The notes under the pieces are model-generated. The model was not told where the DNA came from and did not search any database. It saw nothing but the letters and a program-made list of their open reading frames with translations. From the IMG/VR virus record IMGVR_UViG_3300014827_000026, positions 1 through 20,266 of that record: 20,266 nucleotides of DNA. The stretch is one strand, 5' to 3'. The position numbers were made by a program, and so were the translations under genes. Origin of the DNA: a virus. Shown here piece after piece: positions 12,416 through 19,346 of this stretch (position 1 is its first letter; every line of letters starts with the position of its first letter).

Positions 12416-12884
12416 CTTGGATGATTTCGTCGAACACAGAGACGGTGTGGATGTGCTTGATTGGCTCGGCACCAGCTCCGCCGCCAACATGCTGAACCTT
12501 GTCCCCGTAGCGCTTAGGTGCCAACTGTCCAGCCCGCTTGAGTAGCGTCTGGACAATCAGGTTGGACCGCTGCACATTGTCAGATTCCCGCGTTTCCTCG
12601 CCCTTCGGACCCTTGATTCGCAGCACGCCGATCAGTGGACCATTCGCCACTTCCTGCGCTCGATCGTGCAAGAACGATGCCTGCACATCCCGCGCTTCCG
12701 CGTATTGCTCAGCAAACTTTGCATCTTGGCGCAGCCATTTGTAGATTGTTTCATGGCTTACGCTTGATAAACCTGCCTCTTTCCGAGCGCGAAGGATTTG
12801 CTCAACTCCCTTGTCCGAGATTGCAAGTTGTTCGCAGAGGTAGTCAGCGAGGTCTTCGTCGAATGGTATGGGTGGTCTCGCCAT
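12393..12884 (-). CDS. terS: Terminase small subunit
   Basis: 163 residues, ATG behind AAGGA at 6 nt. The N-terminus has a helix-turn-helix unit (LSSVSHETIYKWLRQDAKFA, about 39-58), after LCEQLAISDKGVEQILRARK, as in small terminase DNA-binding domains. A helical oligomerisation region (YAEARDVQASFLHDRAQEVA) and a Lys-rich segment ending KRYGDKVQHV follow, then a Gly/His-rich tail that probably contacts TerL. It recognises the packaging site. Its 3' end overlaps terL by 23 nt. The placement directly before terL strengthens the call. Confidence 0.9.
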   Translation of the reverse strand: MARPPIPFDEDLADYLCEQLAISDKGVEQILRARKEAGLSSVSHETIYKWLRQDAKFAEQYAEARDVQASFLHDRAQEVANGPLIGVLRIKGPKGEETRESDNVQRSNLIVQTLLKRAGQLAPKRYGDKVQHVGGGAGAEPIKHIHTVSVFDEIIQDGDTKRD

Positions 12885-12976
12885 GGTGATCCTTGGATTG
12901 TACGCTGGTGGAGAGGTGGTCGCCGTCCGGTCATTTGCAGTGGTACGGCGGAAAACTTTCCTAGTCTACACTGCCC

Positions 12977-13432
12977 TCAAAATCTTGGCTTGCCGTTGCG
13001 CCGGGTTTTATGGCCAGAAGCATAGCGCGGCGGGCAGTATGTGATCTTCACTTCGCCTGGGATAAAGGGTTTGAGTTCCCCGCACGCGCTGAGAATTTCT
13101 CGAATGACAGCATCGCAATCTTGCCAGATTTGAATGTTTGAGAACCGCAGTGTGCGATAGCCACGGCTGCGCATGTAGCTCTCACGGCGTTCGTCATAAT
13201 CCTTCCGCCCGGCGTGGGACGCGCCATCGGCTTCGATGATGAGTTGCGCGTAGGGGATATACAAGTCTGCGATGTACGGGCCGATGACGTGCTGAAGATG
13301 GACTCGGGCGGTTGTAGTGGCCAATGCATTCGTGAGAGCGCTGTAGAGTCTGCCTTCGGTGCGCGTCGGCTTCATACGCATCTGATGGGCGAAATCTGAG
13401 GTTTCATGAACAGTATATTTTCTAGTATTCAT
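12977..13432 (-). CDS. DUF559-type (Vsr-fold) endonuclease
   Basis: The ATG at 13432 (MNTRKYTVHETSDFA) is used; a TTG at 13447 is in frame. 151 residues covering almost only the nuclease fold: TRTEGRLYSAL (E26), VIGPYIADLYIP (D56), LIIEADGASHAGR (E67, D69, H73), RGYRTLRFSN and a terminal helix (DAVIREILSACG). This is the DUF559/Vsr-like PD-(D/E)XK family, in which the second acidic motif is E.DG..H. It lies alone between the helicase-methyltransferase and TerS. Free-standing nucleases beside terminases may be homing endonucleases or packaging helpers; nothing here decides. No strong ribosome site is visible. Confidence 0.8.
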   Translation of the reverse strand: MNTRKYTVHETSDFAHQMRMKPTRTEGRLYSALTNALATTTARVHLQHVIGPYIADLYIPYAQLIIEADGASHAGRKDYDERRESYMRSRGYRTLRFSNIQIWQDCDAVIREILSACGELKPFIPGEVKITYCPPRYASGHKTRRNGKPRF

Positions 13433-13468
13433 AGGTTTATCAAACAAGGTCTAGCCTAGCACGGCGTG

Positions 13469-15712
13469 TCAAGAGGCTTGCTCTTCCTCGATTTCTTCGG
13501 GTCCGGGCTCTGCTGCGAAGAGTGGAGCATTTTCGCTGTAGGCAGCCGCGAGATTCTTTCGAGCTTGACGCCAGTACGACTCTTTCAATTCAGAGCCGAG
13601 AAACTTCCGCTGCATCTGCAAGGCGACGAACCCCTCGCTACCGATGCCCGCGAATGGGCTCCAAACGACGTCACCAGGGTTGGACCAAAGATGGATTCCG
13701 CGCCGGATCACGTCGAGCTGCAATGGGCAGATGTGGCGCTCATCGTCGTGCTCGCGTGCGGAGCGGTACTGCAGCGTGTCCGAGGGGTTGATATCCATCC
13801 ACACCGGCGATGCGTAGTTCTGCCACAGTTGGACGGGAAAATCTTCTGGCGTGTGTGCGATGTACTCAGTATTGAGTCCCGGCTTGCGCATGGTCACAAG
13901 GTAGTCTGCGATTCCTTGGCGGCTCATGCTGGAGTCCTTGCGGATTGTCTTATGAAGCAGCCCCAGGGCCTTCGTGCGCTGCATCGCCGTGACTGGATCT
14001 TTCCAGATGCAGACTTCCGAGTGGTAGATGAATCCGGCCTCTTCAAACGCGCGGATGATTTCGCCGCGGAAGTCGCGTAGGCCTATATAGCCGTTGCGAA
14101 CCTTGGATGTGGGCAGGTTCATGCAGTGAATCGAGACCAGCCGGCCGGGCATAAGTGCCCGGAACTGCTCGGCAATTAGGAACCGATAATGCTCCCAGAA
14201 CTGCTCAGATGTGGCGCTGTTCCCCATGTCTCGCGGGGAGTTGGAGTAGGTGTAAAGGCTCTCGAAAGGTGGGCTGTAGATGCTGTAATGAATGGAGTTA
14301 TCTGGAATCTCTCGCGCAGCATCCACGCAGTCCCCGAGCACGATCTTCCATCCTTCGCCCTCGGAACTGTCCTGCTTGTAGTGGGAAGACGTGCGGCTGG
14401 TCGACTTCAATTCTGCCGTCACCAGCTCCCGAACGTTGGCGGTCATTTCATCAGCCATAACTTCTGCATCTGCGTCCTTGCGTTTGATGTTTTCCAAGAC
14501 TGCTCCTTCCGTACTTGCTGCGATGATGTGTGCGTGAACTTCCCGAGTCTGGCCAAAGCGCCAAAACCGCCTGATTGCTTGATAAAACTGCTCCCATGAG
14601 TCATTCATCCCAACAAAGGCCGTGCGTGCGCAGTTCTGAGCGTTCACTCCGTAGCCCATGATGGTGCTCTTGCTGATGAGGACTCGCGTCGTGCCGTCCA
14701 AGAACGCCAGCAACTTCGATTCCTTCACTTCTGACGGGTCCGAGCCGGTAAGATTCACCGCGCCGGCAATCAGTTTGGTTAGCATCTCCGCTTCGGCATT
14801 GAGATTGCACCAAATCACCCACTGCTCTGTCGGTTCCGCATTCACGATTGCAGCGCATTCTGCCGCGCGGTCATCTACTGTGGCGCGCCTCGCTCCGATG
14901 CGCTCCTGCAATGTCTGGGCGGGCACAGCGAAGAGCATCCCTTCGGTTGCCGTCTCCACGTCCACCAGGTGCTCATGCATGTGCAGTGCGGGAAGGTTGA
15001 ACCGCGCGTCATCATAGCCCACGTCAGACGGTTTGCGGATGAATACAGCCCACGAACAGACCCACGCCCAGAAGTCTTTCTTCGCGTGCCCTTTGAGTCG
15101 CCAGTCTTGCGTTGATCCGCCATCGTGTGCGAAGAACATCGCAAGCATCTCCATGCGTCCCATTACGCCCAGAAACTCCGCATGGTTGCCGAGCTCGGTA
15201 TAGTCGTTCGGTGCCGGGGTGGCCGTCGCCGCCAGCCGGTAATCCGTCTTGCAGAACGCCTCAATCAGAGCTGTGCGCGTTGATCCATCGAACGACTTCA
15301 GGATGCTCGACTCATCCAGCACGACGCCCGAGAACATCGTAGGATCAAACTTATCAAGGCGCTCATAGTTGGTGACGTTGATACCTTGAATCACATCCTC
15401 AGGACCGGCGCAATACGTCGCTTCGATGCCGAACTTCGCACCCTCGCGGATTGTCTGCTTCGCCACTGCCAGCGGCGCCAGGATGAGAACCGGCTGCATC
15501 GTGTGAAGCCACACGCAACGCGCCCATTCCAACTCGATGAGCGTCTTGCCGAGGCCAGTGCCAAGGAACGCGGCTGCCTTGCCTAGCCGAAGAGCCCACT
15601 TCACCACGTCCACCTGATGCGGAAACATCGCGGGGTTGAGCGTGGGGATGGATTCCAACCCTTGAGGCTTGCATTGAAACGACTTGTGCGCAATGAAATC
15701 TGAGTAATTCAC
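13469..15712 (-). CDS. SNF2/DEAD-type helicase fused to DNA N4/N6 methyltransferase
   Basis: GTG start at 15712 behind GAGGAA, overlapping the previous stop (GTGA); 747 residues. The helicase part (1-425) has motif I GTGLGKT (51-57), motif II LDESS (133-136), motif III ATATP (162-166), and a C-terminal lobe ending QAIRRFWRFGQ (378-388), the SF2/SNF2 layout. The methyltransferase part (about 450-730) has DCVDAAREIPDNSIHYSIYS, then SPPF (480-483; motif IV) and, near the end, FAGIGSEG (687-694; AdoMet motif I). Motif IV before motif I marks a beta-class N4/N6 amino-methyltransferase. It probably translocates on or opens phage DNA while methylating it, either for protection or for control. No restriction partner was found. 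It lies between replication and packaging genes. Confidence 0.9.
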   Translation of the reverse strand: MNYSDFIAHKSFQCKPQGLESIPTLNPAMFPHQVDVVKWALRLGKAAAFLGTGLGKTLIELEWARCVWLHTMQPVLILAPLAVAKQTIREGAKFGIEATYCAGPEDVIQGINVTNYERLDKFDPTMFSGVVLDESSILKSFDGSTRTALIEAFCKTDYRLAATATPAPNDYTELGNHAEFLGVMGRMEMLAMFFAHDGGSTQDWRLKGHAKKDFWAWVCSWAVFIRKPSDVGYDDARFNLPALHMHEHLVDVETATEGMLFAVPAQTLQERIGARRATVDDRAAECAAIVNAEPTEQWVIWCNLNAEAEMLTKLIAGAVNLTGSDPSEVKESKLLAFLDGTTRVLISKSTIMGYGVNAQNCARTAFVGMNDSWEQFYQAIRRFWRFGQTREVHAHIIAASTEGAVLENIKRKDADAEVMADEMTANVRELVTAELKSTSRTSSHYKQDSSEGEGWKIVLGDCVDAAREIPDNSIHYSIYSPPFESLYTYSNSPRDMGNSATSEQFWEHYRFLIAEQFRALMPGRLVSIHCMNLPTSKVRNGYIGLRDFRGEIIRAFEEAGFIYHSEVCIWKDPVTAMQRTKALGLLHKTIRKDSSMSRQGIADYLVTMRKPGLNTEYIAHTPEDFPVQLWQNYASPVWMDINPSDTLQYRSAREHDDERHICPLQLDVIRRGIHLWSNPGDVVWSPFAGIGSEGFVALQMQRKFLGSELKESYWRQARKNLAAAYSENAPLFAAEPGPEEIEEEQAS

Positions 15713-16365
15713 GCCGATACCTCTTCCTGCGCATACGCTGCGCACCACTCCGCCTCAAGTTTCAGCCGGTCCCGCGTAGCCCCGTACTGCCCGTTGCCCG
15801 CTTGCTCTTCCTCCACGTAGCGCCGAAGATCCTGAATGCGCCTCAGGCCATCCGGGATAGTTCCGAATCCCACCAGGCGCAAGGCGCGAAGCTGGCGAGG
15901 CGTAAGAAGCGGCGCTGGGATGTCCGGACCACGGTCGGGAACCGGCATCACCAGCCCTTGTGCATCGCGTCCGTCGTTCAGAATCGGCCCTGGTGCCGTA
16001 CGAAGCGCTACGCCGTGCTTGGCCACCGCGTCCGCTATGAATCGCAAAGACGCCATAGCCTCCAGCCTTATCAAACTATCCGCGCTAGGCAGGGAAGAGA
16101 AACTTCGCAGTTCTGCCGGGCTGGGGAAGAACTTGCAGGTCTCGAGCGCTCGGCTGAACGCATGGATGCACTGCGCTGGGCTCGCCGGCGTCAGCACCGC
16201 CACGTAGGCTTCGATCACCCCCGTTGCCGTGATATCCCCTTTGAGCGTGTTCGCCAAGATCAGCAATGCTTTCGCTATCGATTGTTTGTGGTTGAGGTCC
16301 CGCGTCCACAAACCGCTGAAGAGCAGCGTAGTTTCCGTCTGTTTTGTTGTGTTTGCCAGTTCCAT
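15709..16365 (-). CDS. Putative replication-associated protein (218 aa), unrecognised
   Basis: GGAGGA lies 5 nt before the ATG at 16365 (MELANTTKQTETT), fixing the start inside the preceding gene's frame. The first ~120 residues are helical (SIAKALLILANTLKGDITAT, TPASPAQCIHAFSRALE) with a FFPSPAELRSF motif resembling the middle part of phage helicase-loader or primase-associated proteins. The rest is Pro-rich and ends in a charged helix (LKLEAEWCAAYAQEE). No ATPase motif is present. Its place between a replication-type gene and the helicase-methyltransferase suggests a role in replication, by context only. Confidence 0.65.
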   Translation of the reverse strand: MELANTTKQTETTLLFSGLWTRDLNHKQSIAKALLILANTLKGDITATGVIEAYVAVLTPASPAQCIHAFSRALETCKFFPSPAELRSFSSLPSADSLIRLEAMASLRFIADAVAKHGVALRTAPGPILNDGRDAQGLVMPVPDRGPDIPAPLLTPRQLRALRLVGFGTIPDGLRRIQDLRRYVEEEQAGNGQYGATRDRLKLEAEWCAAYAQEEVSA

Positions 16366-17077
16366 TTGTTCCTCCAGTTTTAGGTTTTCCGAATCGGTCG
16401 AGCGGGTGATTGTAGAAAGTCTTTGCGCTACGAATCCACGCCGACAGCGCTTCACCGTGAGCTACTTCCGAATTCGCGCGGTTGGTGAGGATTTGCTTCC
16501 AGTGGTCGACGGTGATCAGCGGGCTTCCCGATAGGAATGTTTTGAGTGCCTTCGCTTGTCGGCCATCCCAATCCGGAGCCATCCCGGTTGCCTGGGTTGC
16601 ATAGTCGAAAAACAACTCCTTGAAAAGCGTATGCCGAGCGTCACTCGCGGGCTCTCCGCGAGAAGGCTTTTGCTTCTTCTGTTTCTGAGTATGTATCTGT
16701 TCTGAATCTGTATCTGTATCTGTATCTGTATCTGGTGCCGTTACAAATGGCGATTGTAACGTTTCAGACTGTTTCTTTCTTTCCCTATAGCGCTTTACGC
16801 GCTCATTGCTGCTATCGGAAATATACTGTCTTCGGTTCCAATTCAGCACATTCCAATCCTCGTCAATGAAGCCAAATTGTAGGAAAATAGCCTTTGTAGC
16901 GTTCAACTCTAGCGGAGTGATACGCCAATGAAACGCACGTAACGTTTCATCATGTTTCACATCTTTACATCGTTCACAGAAGAGCATCAGCAACCGACGC
17001 TGGTCAACTTCGGACATCATTTGGACCTTTGGATCATCCGCAAACTCTGAGTACATACGGAACCATGCATTAGCCAT
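16085..17077 (-). CDS. Phage replication-type protein (replisome organiser-like)
   Basis: GGAGGG precedes the ATG at 17077 (MANAWFRMYSEFADDPKVQM); 330 residues if read to the stop. The start matches phage replication proteins that begin WFRMYxEFAxDPKVQ and contain a winged-helix N-terminus (about 1-110, including SDSSNERVKRYRERKKQ). A linker contains a (Asp-Thr)4 repeat and Lys/Gln-rich sequence, then a helical domain (LFKELFFDYATQATGM, GSPLITVDHWKQIL) like DnaD/replisome-organiser C-termini. It could load the helicase at the origin. The last ~95 residues overlap the next gene in another frame and look unlike a natural sequence after about residue 290. Confidence 0.75.
   Translation of the reverse strand: MANAWFRMYSEFADDPKVQMMSEVDQRRLLMLFCERCKDVKHDETLRAFHWRITPLELNATKAIFLQFGFIDEDWNVLNWNRRQYISDSSNERVKRYRERKKQSETLQSPFVTAPDTDTDTDTDSEQIHTQKQKKQKPSRGEPASDARHTLFKELFFDYATQATGMAPDWDGRQAKALKTFLSGSPLITVDHWKQILTNRANSEVAHGEALSAWIRSAKTFYNHPLDRFGKPKTGGTNGTGKHNKTDGNYAALQRFVDAGPQPQTIDSESIADLGEHAQRGYHGNGGDRSLRGGADAGEPSAVHPCVQPSARDLQVLPQPGRTAKFLFPA
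16706..16735. repeat. Short hexamer repeat encoding Asp-Thr
   Basis: Four perfect ATCTGT units plus one variant (plus strand) lie in the linker of the replication-type gene and encode (Asp-Thr)n. The unit keeps frame, so the linker length can vary by slippage. Confidence 0.85.
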
Positions 17078-17345
17078 TAAATCTTCCCTCCATACGGTTA
17101 CGAAGGCTACGGTACCGCAGCCTAAACACCTTGATGGATTTTTCAGGGAGACGGACTGTCCTATGCTCGACAATTTGCCCAAAGAGAAGTGAGCGTATAG
17201 CGCTCTTTGCTTCAGACTGCCTCAAGCCAGATTTCCAGATGAGTTTCTTTAGGGTTATCTCGCCGGGCGTGCCTGATTCATCCTTGCCCAGAATGAGAAC
17301 GGAAATTATGGCGGACTGATGGGATGTGAGACTTAGCGACGACAA
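17070..17345 (-). CDS. Small winged-helix-like protein (91 aa)
   Basis: Start taken as TTG at 17345 (LSSLSLTSHQSAII) because GAGAGG lies 9 nt upstream; a GTG at 17414 is in frame but its extension is Arg/Pro-rich and unlikely. The sequence has the pattern of a winged helix: TSHQSAIISVLIL, then EITLKKLIWKSGLRQSEAKS as a helix-turn-helix, then a beta wing (IVEHRTVRLPEKSIKVFRLR). It resembles small phage DNA-binding regulators or replication accessories. Its end overlaps the replication-type gene by 8 nt. Confidence 0.65.
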   Translation of the reverse strand: MSSLSLTSHQSAIISVLILGKDESGTPGEITLKKLIWKSGLRQSEAKSAIRSLLFGQIVEHRTVRLPEKSIKVFRLRYRSLRNRMEGRFNG

Positions 17346-17438
17346 AACGTTTTTCCTCTCTCGAAGTAGAGGTGCGGTAGGCCAAGGCCTTCGAGTTCCG
17401 AGGCCACACCACACGATATCGCCGGGTGACGATGCCCA

Positions 17439-17467
17439 AATATCGCACAGGGTTGCCCAGAGCGCAA
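17439..17467 (-). promoter_or_regulatory. Candidate leftward promoter TTGCGC-N17-GATATT
   Basis: On the minus strand, -35 TTGCGC (17462-17467) and -10 GATATT (17439-17444) are 17 nt apart, just after the stop of the zinc-ribbon gene. The predicted leader to the gene at 17345 is about 85 nt. It closely resembles the promoter at 10604-10632 (both have GTGCG at the spacer end), which supports it despite the imperfect -10. Confidence 0.45.
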
Positions 17468-17471
17468 GTGG

Positions 17472-17702
17472 TTAGTTTTGCACATGGCGAGCCTTCAAGA
17501 TGCGCTGCCTATAGAGAATCGCTTCGCGGTCCGAGTGCTTGATCCTGCACTTGAGGCAGCGGGCCTTGTACTTCGGGTCTAGCGGGTCGCCACACTCGCG
17601 GCAGAGGTTGTTCGCCTTGCGGTAGGCTCGGAGGCGCTTGAGGGCGTCTCGCACACGCTGGCGCTGGATCTCGAGGTCTGGCAGCCAGTCATTTGTTGTC
17701 AT
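17472..17702 (-). CDS. Single zinc-ribbon phage protein (76 aa)
   Basis: Starts with an ATGA overlap with the stop of the HNH-AP2 gene. A basic helix (IQRQRVRDALKRLRAYRKAN) is followed by C34-x2-C37 and C49-x2-C52 (LCRECGDPL, ARCLKC), then a basic tail. The CxxC pairs with short spacing are those of a zinc ribbon. Proteins of this shape occur in many phages and are thought to bind nucleic acid, but the role is unproven. It shares a transcript with the HNH-AP2 endonuclease upstream. Confidence 0.75.
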   Translation of the reverse strand: MTTNDWLPDLEIQRQRVRDALKRLRAYRKANNLCRECGDPLDPKYKARCLKCRIKHSDREAILYRQRILKARHVQN

Positions 17703-18325
17703 GCCCCCCTCCCAAACTCACCATAAAGACGTTTCGCTGCGGCGCAGTAGACTGCGTGGGCCTCTTCCGGCGTTGAATATCTCCCGAGGTGGATCTTTCG
17801 ACGATTTACTCCGATCGAAGCCGCCCAAACCTTATCTCGGGTGTAAAAAGAAACGCCTTTGAATCCAGATGTGTTATGTTTCGCTCGTACTTGATTATGC
17901 GATTGTTCGGACTTGCTAGCCTTTCGCAGATTGCCATGTCGGCGGTTGTCAAGTCCCGTTTTTGGCCGGATGTGGTCGACAGTCCATTCATGGCCCGCCC
18001 ATCCAAAAAGATCAGAGTGCATCAGGATCGTTTTGCTCCGCCTCACGCCAGTAGCTATCTTCCTGGCAGCGCGAAAGTCGCCGGTGTTTTTGAATTTTAT
18101 CGCGTACCATCGCCATCGTTCAGCCCAGTCCGCGTCTTCAATCTCAATTAGGGCAAAGAGGCCGCGGCTGAGAGGGACATATGCAATGGATGGGCCGATT
18201 GGGCGAATGATGGCTGGAACTGGCTTTTTGTTCCCGTGGATCTTTAGGGGAGGCAGCCAGTCGGCGGTGTCGTCTTCCATTGGGGGGAGTTCGGGGCCGG
18301 TGGGGGGCTGGATTTGGTAGCTCAT
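17699..18325 (-). CDS. HNH endonuclease with C-terminal AP2 domain (homing-type)
   Basis: 208 residues. A Pro-rich N-terminus (1-35) precedes the HNH nuclease core: YVPLSRGLFALIEIEDADW, then WTVDHIRPKTGLDNRRHGNL (D117, H118, N127) and N144 in SEQSHNQ. The C-terminal 55 residues (NTSGFKGVSFYTRDKVWAAS ... YSTPEEAHAVYCAAAKRLYG) are an AP2-type DNA-binding domain. HNH-AP2 proteins are typical free-standing phage homing endonucleases. It lies between a small gene and a zinc-ribbon gene with ATGA overlaps on both sides, so it is integrated in the early operon. No intron is evident beside it. Confidence 0.9.
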   Translation of the reverse strand: MSYQIQPPTGPELPPMEDDTADWLPPLKIHGNKKPVPAIIRPIGPSIAYVPLSRGLFALIEIEDADWAERWRWYAIKFKNTGDFRAARKIATGVRRSKTILMHSDLFGWAGHEWTVDHIRPKTGLDNRRHGNLRKASKSEQSHNQVRAKHNTSGFKGVSFYTRDKVWAASIGVNRRKIHLGRYSTPEEAHAVYCAAAKRLYGEFGRGA

Positions 18326-18543
18326 GCGATTGCCCTCCGCATCATGGCCACGCGCTGGCGCTCATTCAGAGACGCCACATAGGCATATCTCGAATAGTCG
18401 AAGGTCACGTAGGCAAGATCGAGCTCTACGAGCTGCGCAAGGGCGTCTAGGCCGGCTTGGCCGCCGGTCCGTTGGATCATGGACACCATCATGCGCTGCG
18501 TCTTGTTGGCTGCGATATCAGCGAGTACCTGCGAACATGTCAT
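18322..18543 (-). CDS. Small unrecognised early protein (73 aa)
   Basis: GGAG lies 6 nt before the ATG at 18543 (MTCSQVLADIAANKTQRMMV), so the longer in-frame form from a TTG at 18630 is not used. It is the first gene of the leftward block, about 100 nt below a strong promoter. Helical, with a pattern (SQVLADIAANKTQRMMVSMI, GLDALAQLVELDLAYV) like a small helix-turn-helix regulator, then a basic C-terminus (NERQRVAMMRRAIA). A regulatory role is plausible from position but not shown. Confidence 0.65.
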   Translation of the reverse strand: MTCSQVLADIAANKTQRMMVSMIQRTGGQAGLDALAQLVELDLAYVTFDYSRYAYVASLNERQRVAMMRRAIA

Positions 18544-18653
18544 AACTCTCCAGTTCGCCCGAGGCAGGCCTGGATCTGGAGAAACCAGACCCGCCGTCAA
18601 GGGCGTTCTTCTCCTGTGTACGCAGGACAAGCTGCCTTGTGGGCAGGTCTCGA

Positions 18654-18682
18654 ACGATAGAGCAACCTGATACAGATGTCAA
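18654..18682 (-). promoter_or_regulatory. Strong sigma70-type leftward promoter
   Basis: TTGACA (18677-18682, perfect -35) and TATCGT (18654-18659) are 17 nt apart on the minus strand. It would start a leader of about 100 nt that reaches the gene at 18543 and drives the early leftward genes. It is the best consensus promoter in the window. Confidence 0.7.
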
Positions 18683-18699
18683 CTGTGGAAATGTGATAA

Positions 18700-18758
18700 G
18701 CCCCAGCCGCGCCTGTGTGGAGTGCCATCGTGCGGCGATGGCAACAGGGGGCCGGGGC
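18700..18758. ncRNA. Nested 59-nt hairpin between divergent promoters
   Basis: Three helices stack. The outer one is GCCCC.GCC (18700-18708) with GGC.GGGGC (18750-18758), with one A.C mismatch. The middle is CCTGT (18712-18716) with ACAGG (18744-18748). The inner is TGCCATCG (18723-18730) with CGATGGCA (18736-18743) around a 5-nt loop. Most of the 59 nt is paired. There is no T-run, so it is not a simple terminator. It may be a small RNA, an operator or an origin element; the RNA label is tentative. Confidence 0.4.
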
Positions 18759-18796
18759 AGTCTCAAATTTACCATGAAAATAGTTCAAAATAATGC

Positions 18797-18825
18797 TTGC
18801 GCCGTTTCTTGCAAAGGTATACATT
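18797..18825 (+). promoter_or_regulatory. Rightward promoter TTGCGC-N17-TACATT
   Basis: -35 TTGCGC (18797-18802) and TACATT (18820-18825) are 17 nt apart; the overlapping TATACA (18818-18823) is an alternative -10. The leader to the ATG at 18865 is about 35 nt. The -35 box matches those at 10627 and 17462. Confidence 0.5.
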
Positions 18826-18864
18826 TACATCAATCAAGCAACACGCTCTGTGGAGGAGCCCACC

Positions 18865-19038
18865 ATGAAGAACAAAATCAACACCCTCGCCGCCCGCATC
18901 TCAGACTCGAACGAGAAGATTCTCGTCGCTGCCGTCATCATCACCGTCGCCATCTGCGCATGCTGGATTGCCTTTGGCGATGTGATCAACGGGACAGCCC
19001 ACTTCGACTTCAGCGCCTTCCGCCACTTCCGGCCCTAA
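18865..19038 (+). CDS. Small single-span membrane protein (57 aa)
   Basis: GGAGGAG lies about 7 nt before the ATG at 18865 (MKNKINTLAARISDSNEK), deciding against the in-frame start at 18793, which lies in the promoter. A charged N-terminal helix precedes one membrane segment (ILVAAVIITVAICACWIAF), then a short polar tail (GDVINGTAHFDFSAF). It is the first gene of the rightward operon. Role unknown; early phage membrane microproteins are sometimes exclusion or host-takeover factors. Confidence 0.65.
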   Translation: MKNKINTLAARISDSNEKILVAAVIITVAICACWIAFGDVINGTAHFDFSAFRHFRP

Positions 19039-19042
19039 CGCG

Positions 19043-19198
19043 ATGCGGCAGATTCGGTTGACTCCGAAGATTCCGCTCCGACCGTGGCAGGTGTACCAGT
19101 GCCGAGAGTGTGGCACGTCAATCGCCAGCCGAGATGGAAAACCAAAGCGATGTAGCAACCCAACGTGCCAGAAGTGGGGCACCATGAAAGAGGCTTGA
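19043..19198 (+). CDS. Zinc-ribbon microprotein (51 aa)
   Basis: A 51-residue gene 4 nt after the membrane-protein stop. A basic start (MRQIRLTPKIPLRPW) leads to C20-x2-C23 (QCRECGTS) and C37-x4-C42-type cysteines (RCSNPTCQKW). The four Cys are arranged like a zinc ribbon or rubredoxin-like knuckle. No strong ribosome site is visible, so translation may be coupled to the upstream gene. Function unknown. Confidence 0.6.
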   Translation: MRQIRLTPKIPLRPWQVYQCRECGTSIASRDGKPKRCSNPTCQKWGTMKEA

Positions 19199-19199
19199 G

Positions 19200-19346
19200 A
19201 TGAAGCACGGATATAGCTGCACATGCGGATGGACCCTGAATCGCGGTCAACTCACGCGTCGCGAGTATGCCCTTGCCAAAGAGACGCACGCCGCACAAGG
19301 ATGTGAATCGTTGCAGAAGGAACTCAAGCGCAGCGGGAAGTTATGA
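19200..19346 (+). CDS. Small CxC/H/C protein (48 aa)
   Basis: The ATG at 19200 is 1 nt after the preceding TGA, within an operon of overlapping genes. 48 residues: MKHGYSCTCGW gives C7-x-C9, and the helix REYALAKETHAAQGCESLQK gives H30 and C35, a C.C...H....C zinc-finger-like pattern. The rest is basic. I have seen similar one-finger proteins in phage early regions but cannot name the family. Confidence 0.6.
   Translation: MKHGYSCTCGWTLNRGQLTRREYALAKETHAAQGCESLQKELKRSGKL

Larger units (their letters stand above)
18544..18864. other. Divergent control region (321 nt)
   Basis: Between the leftward and rightward operons. It holds a leftward promoter (18654-18682), a long nested hairpin (18700-18758), an AT-rich stretch (about 18765-18800) and a rightward promoter (18797-18825). 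The leftward leader carries a small hairpin, CTGG/CCAG around 18576-18588. No gene is convincing within it. Confidence 0.7.

Noticed and set aside
13430-13475. TTGACA on the minus strand at 13467-13472 as a promoter for the DUF559-type gene
   Set aside because: No acceptable -10 sequence lies 16-18 nt downstream.
13466-14080. 204-codon plus-strand frame antisense to the methyltransferase domain
   Set aside because: No recognisable motif; lies opposite conserved motifs of the real gene.
18683-18700. TTATCACA on the minus strand as a DnaA box
   Set aside because: It differs in length from TTATNCACA and has no neighbouring copies.
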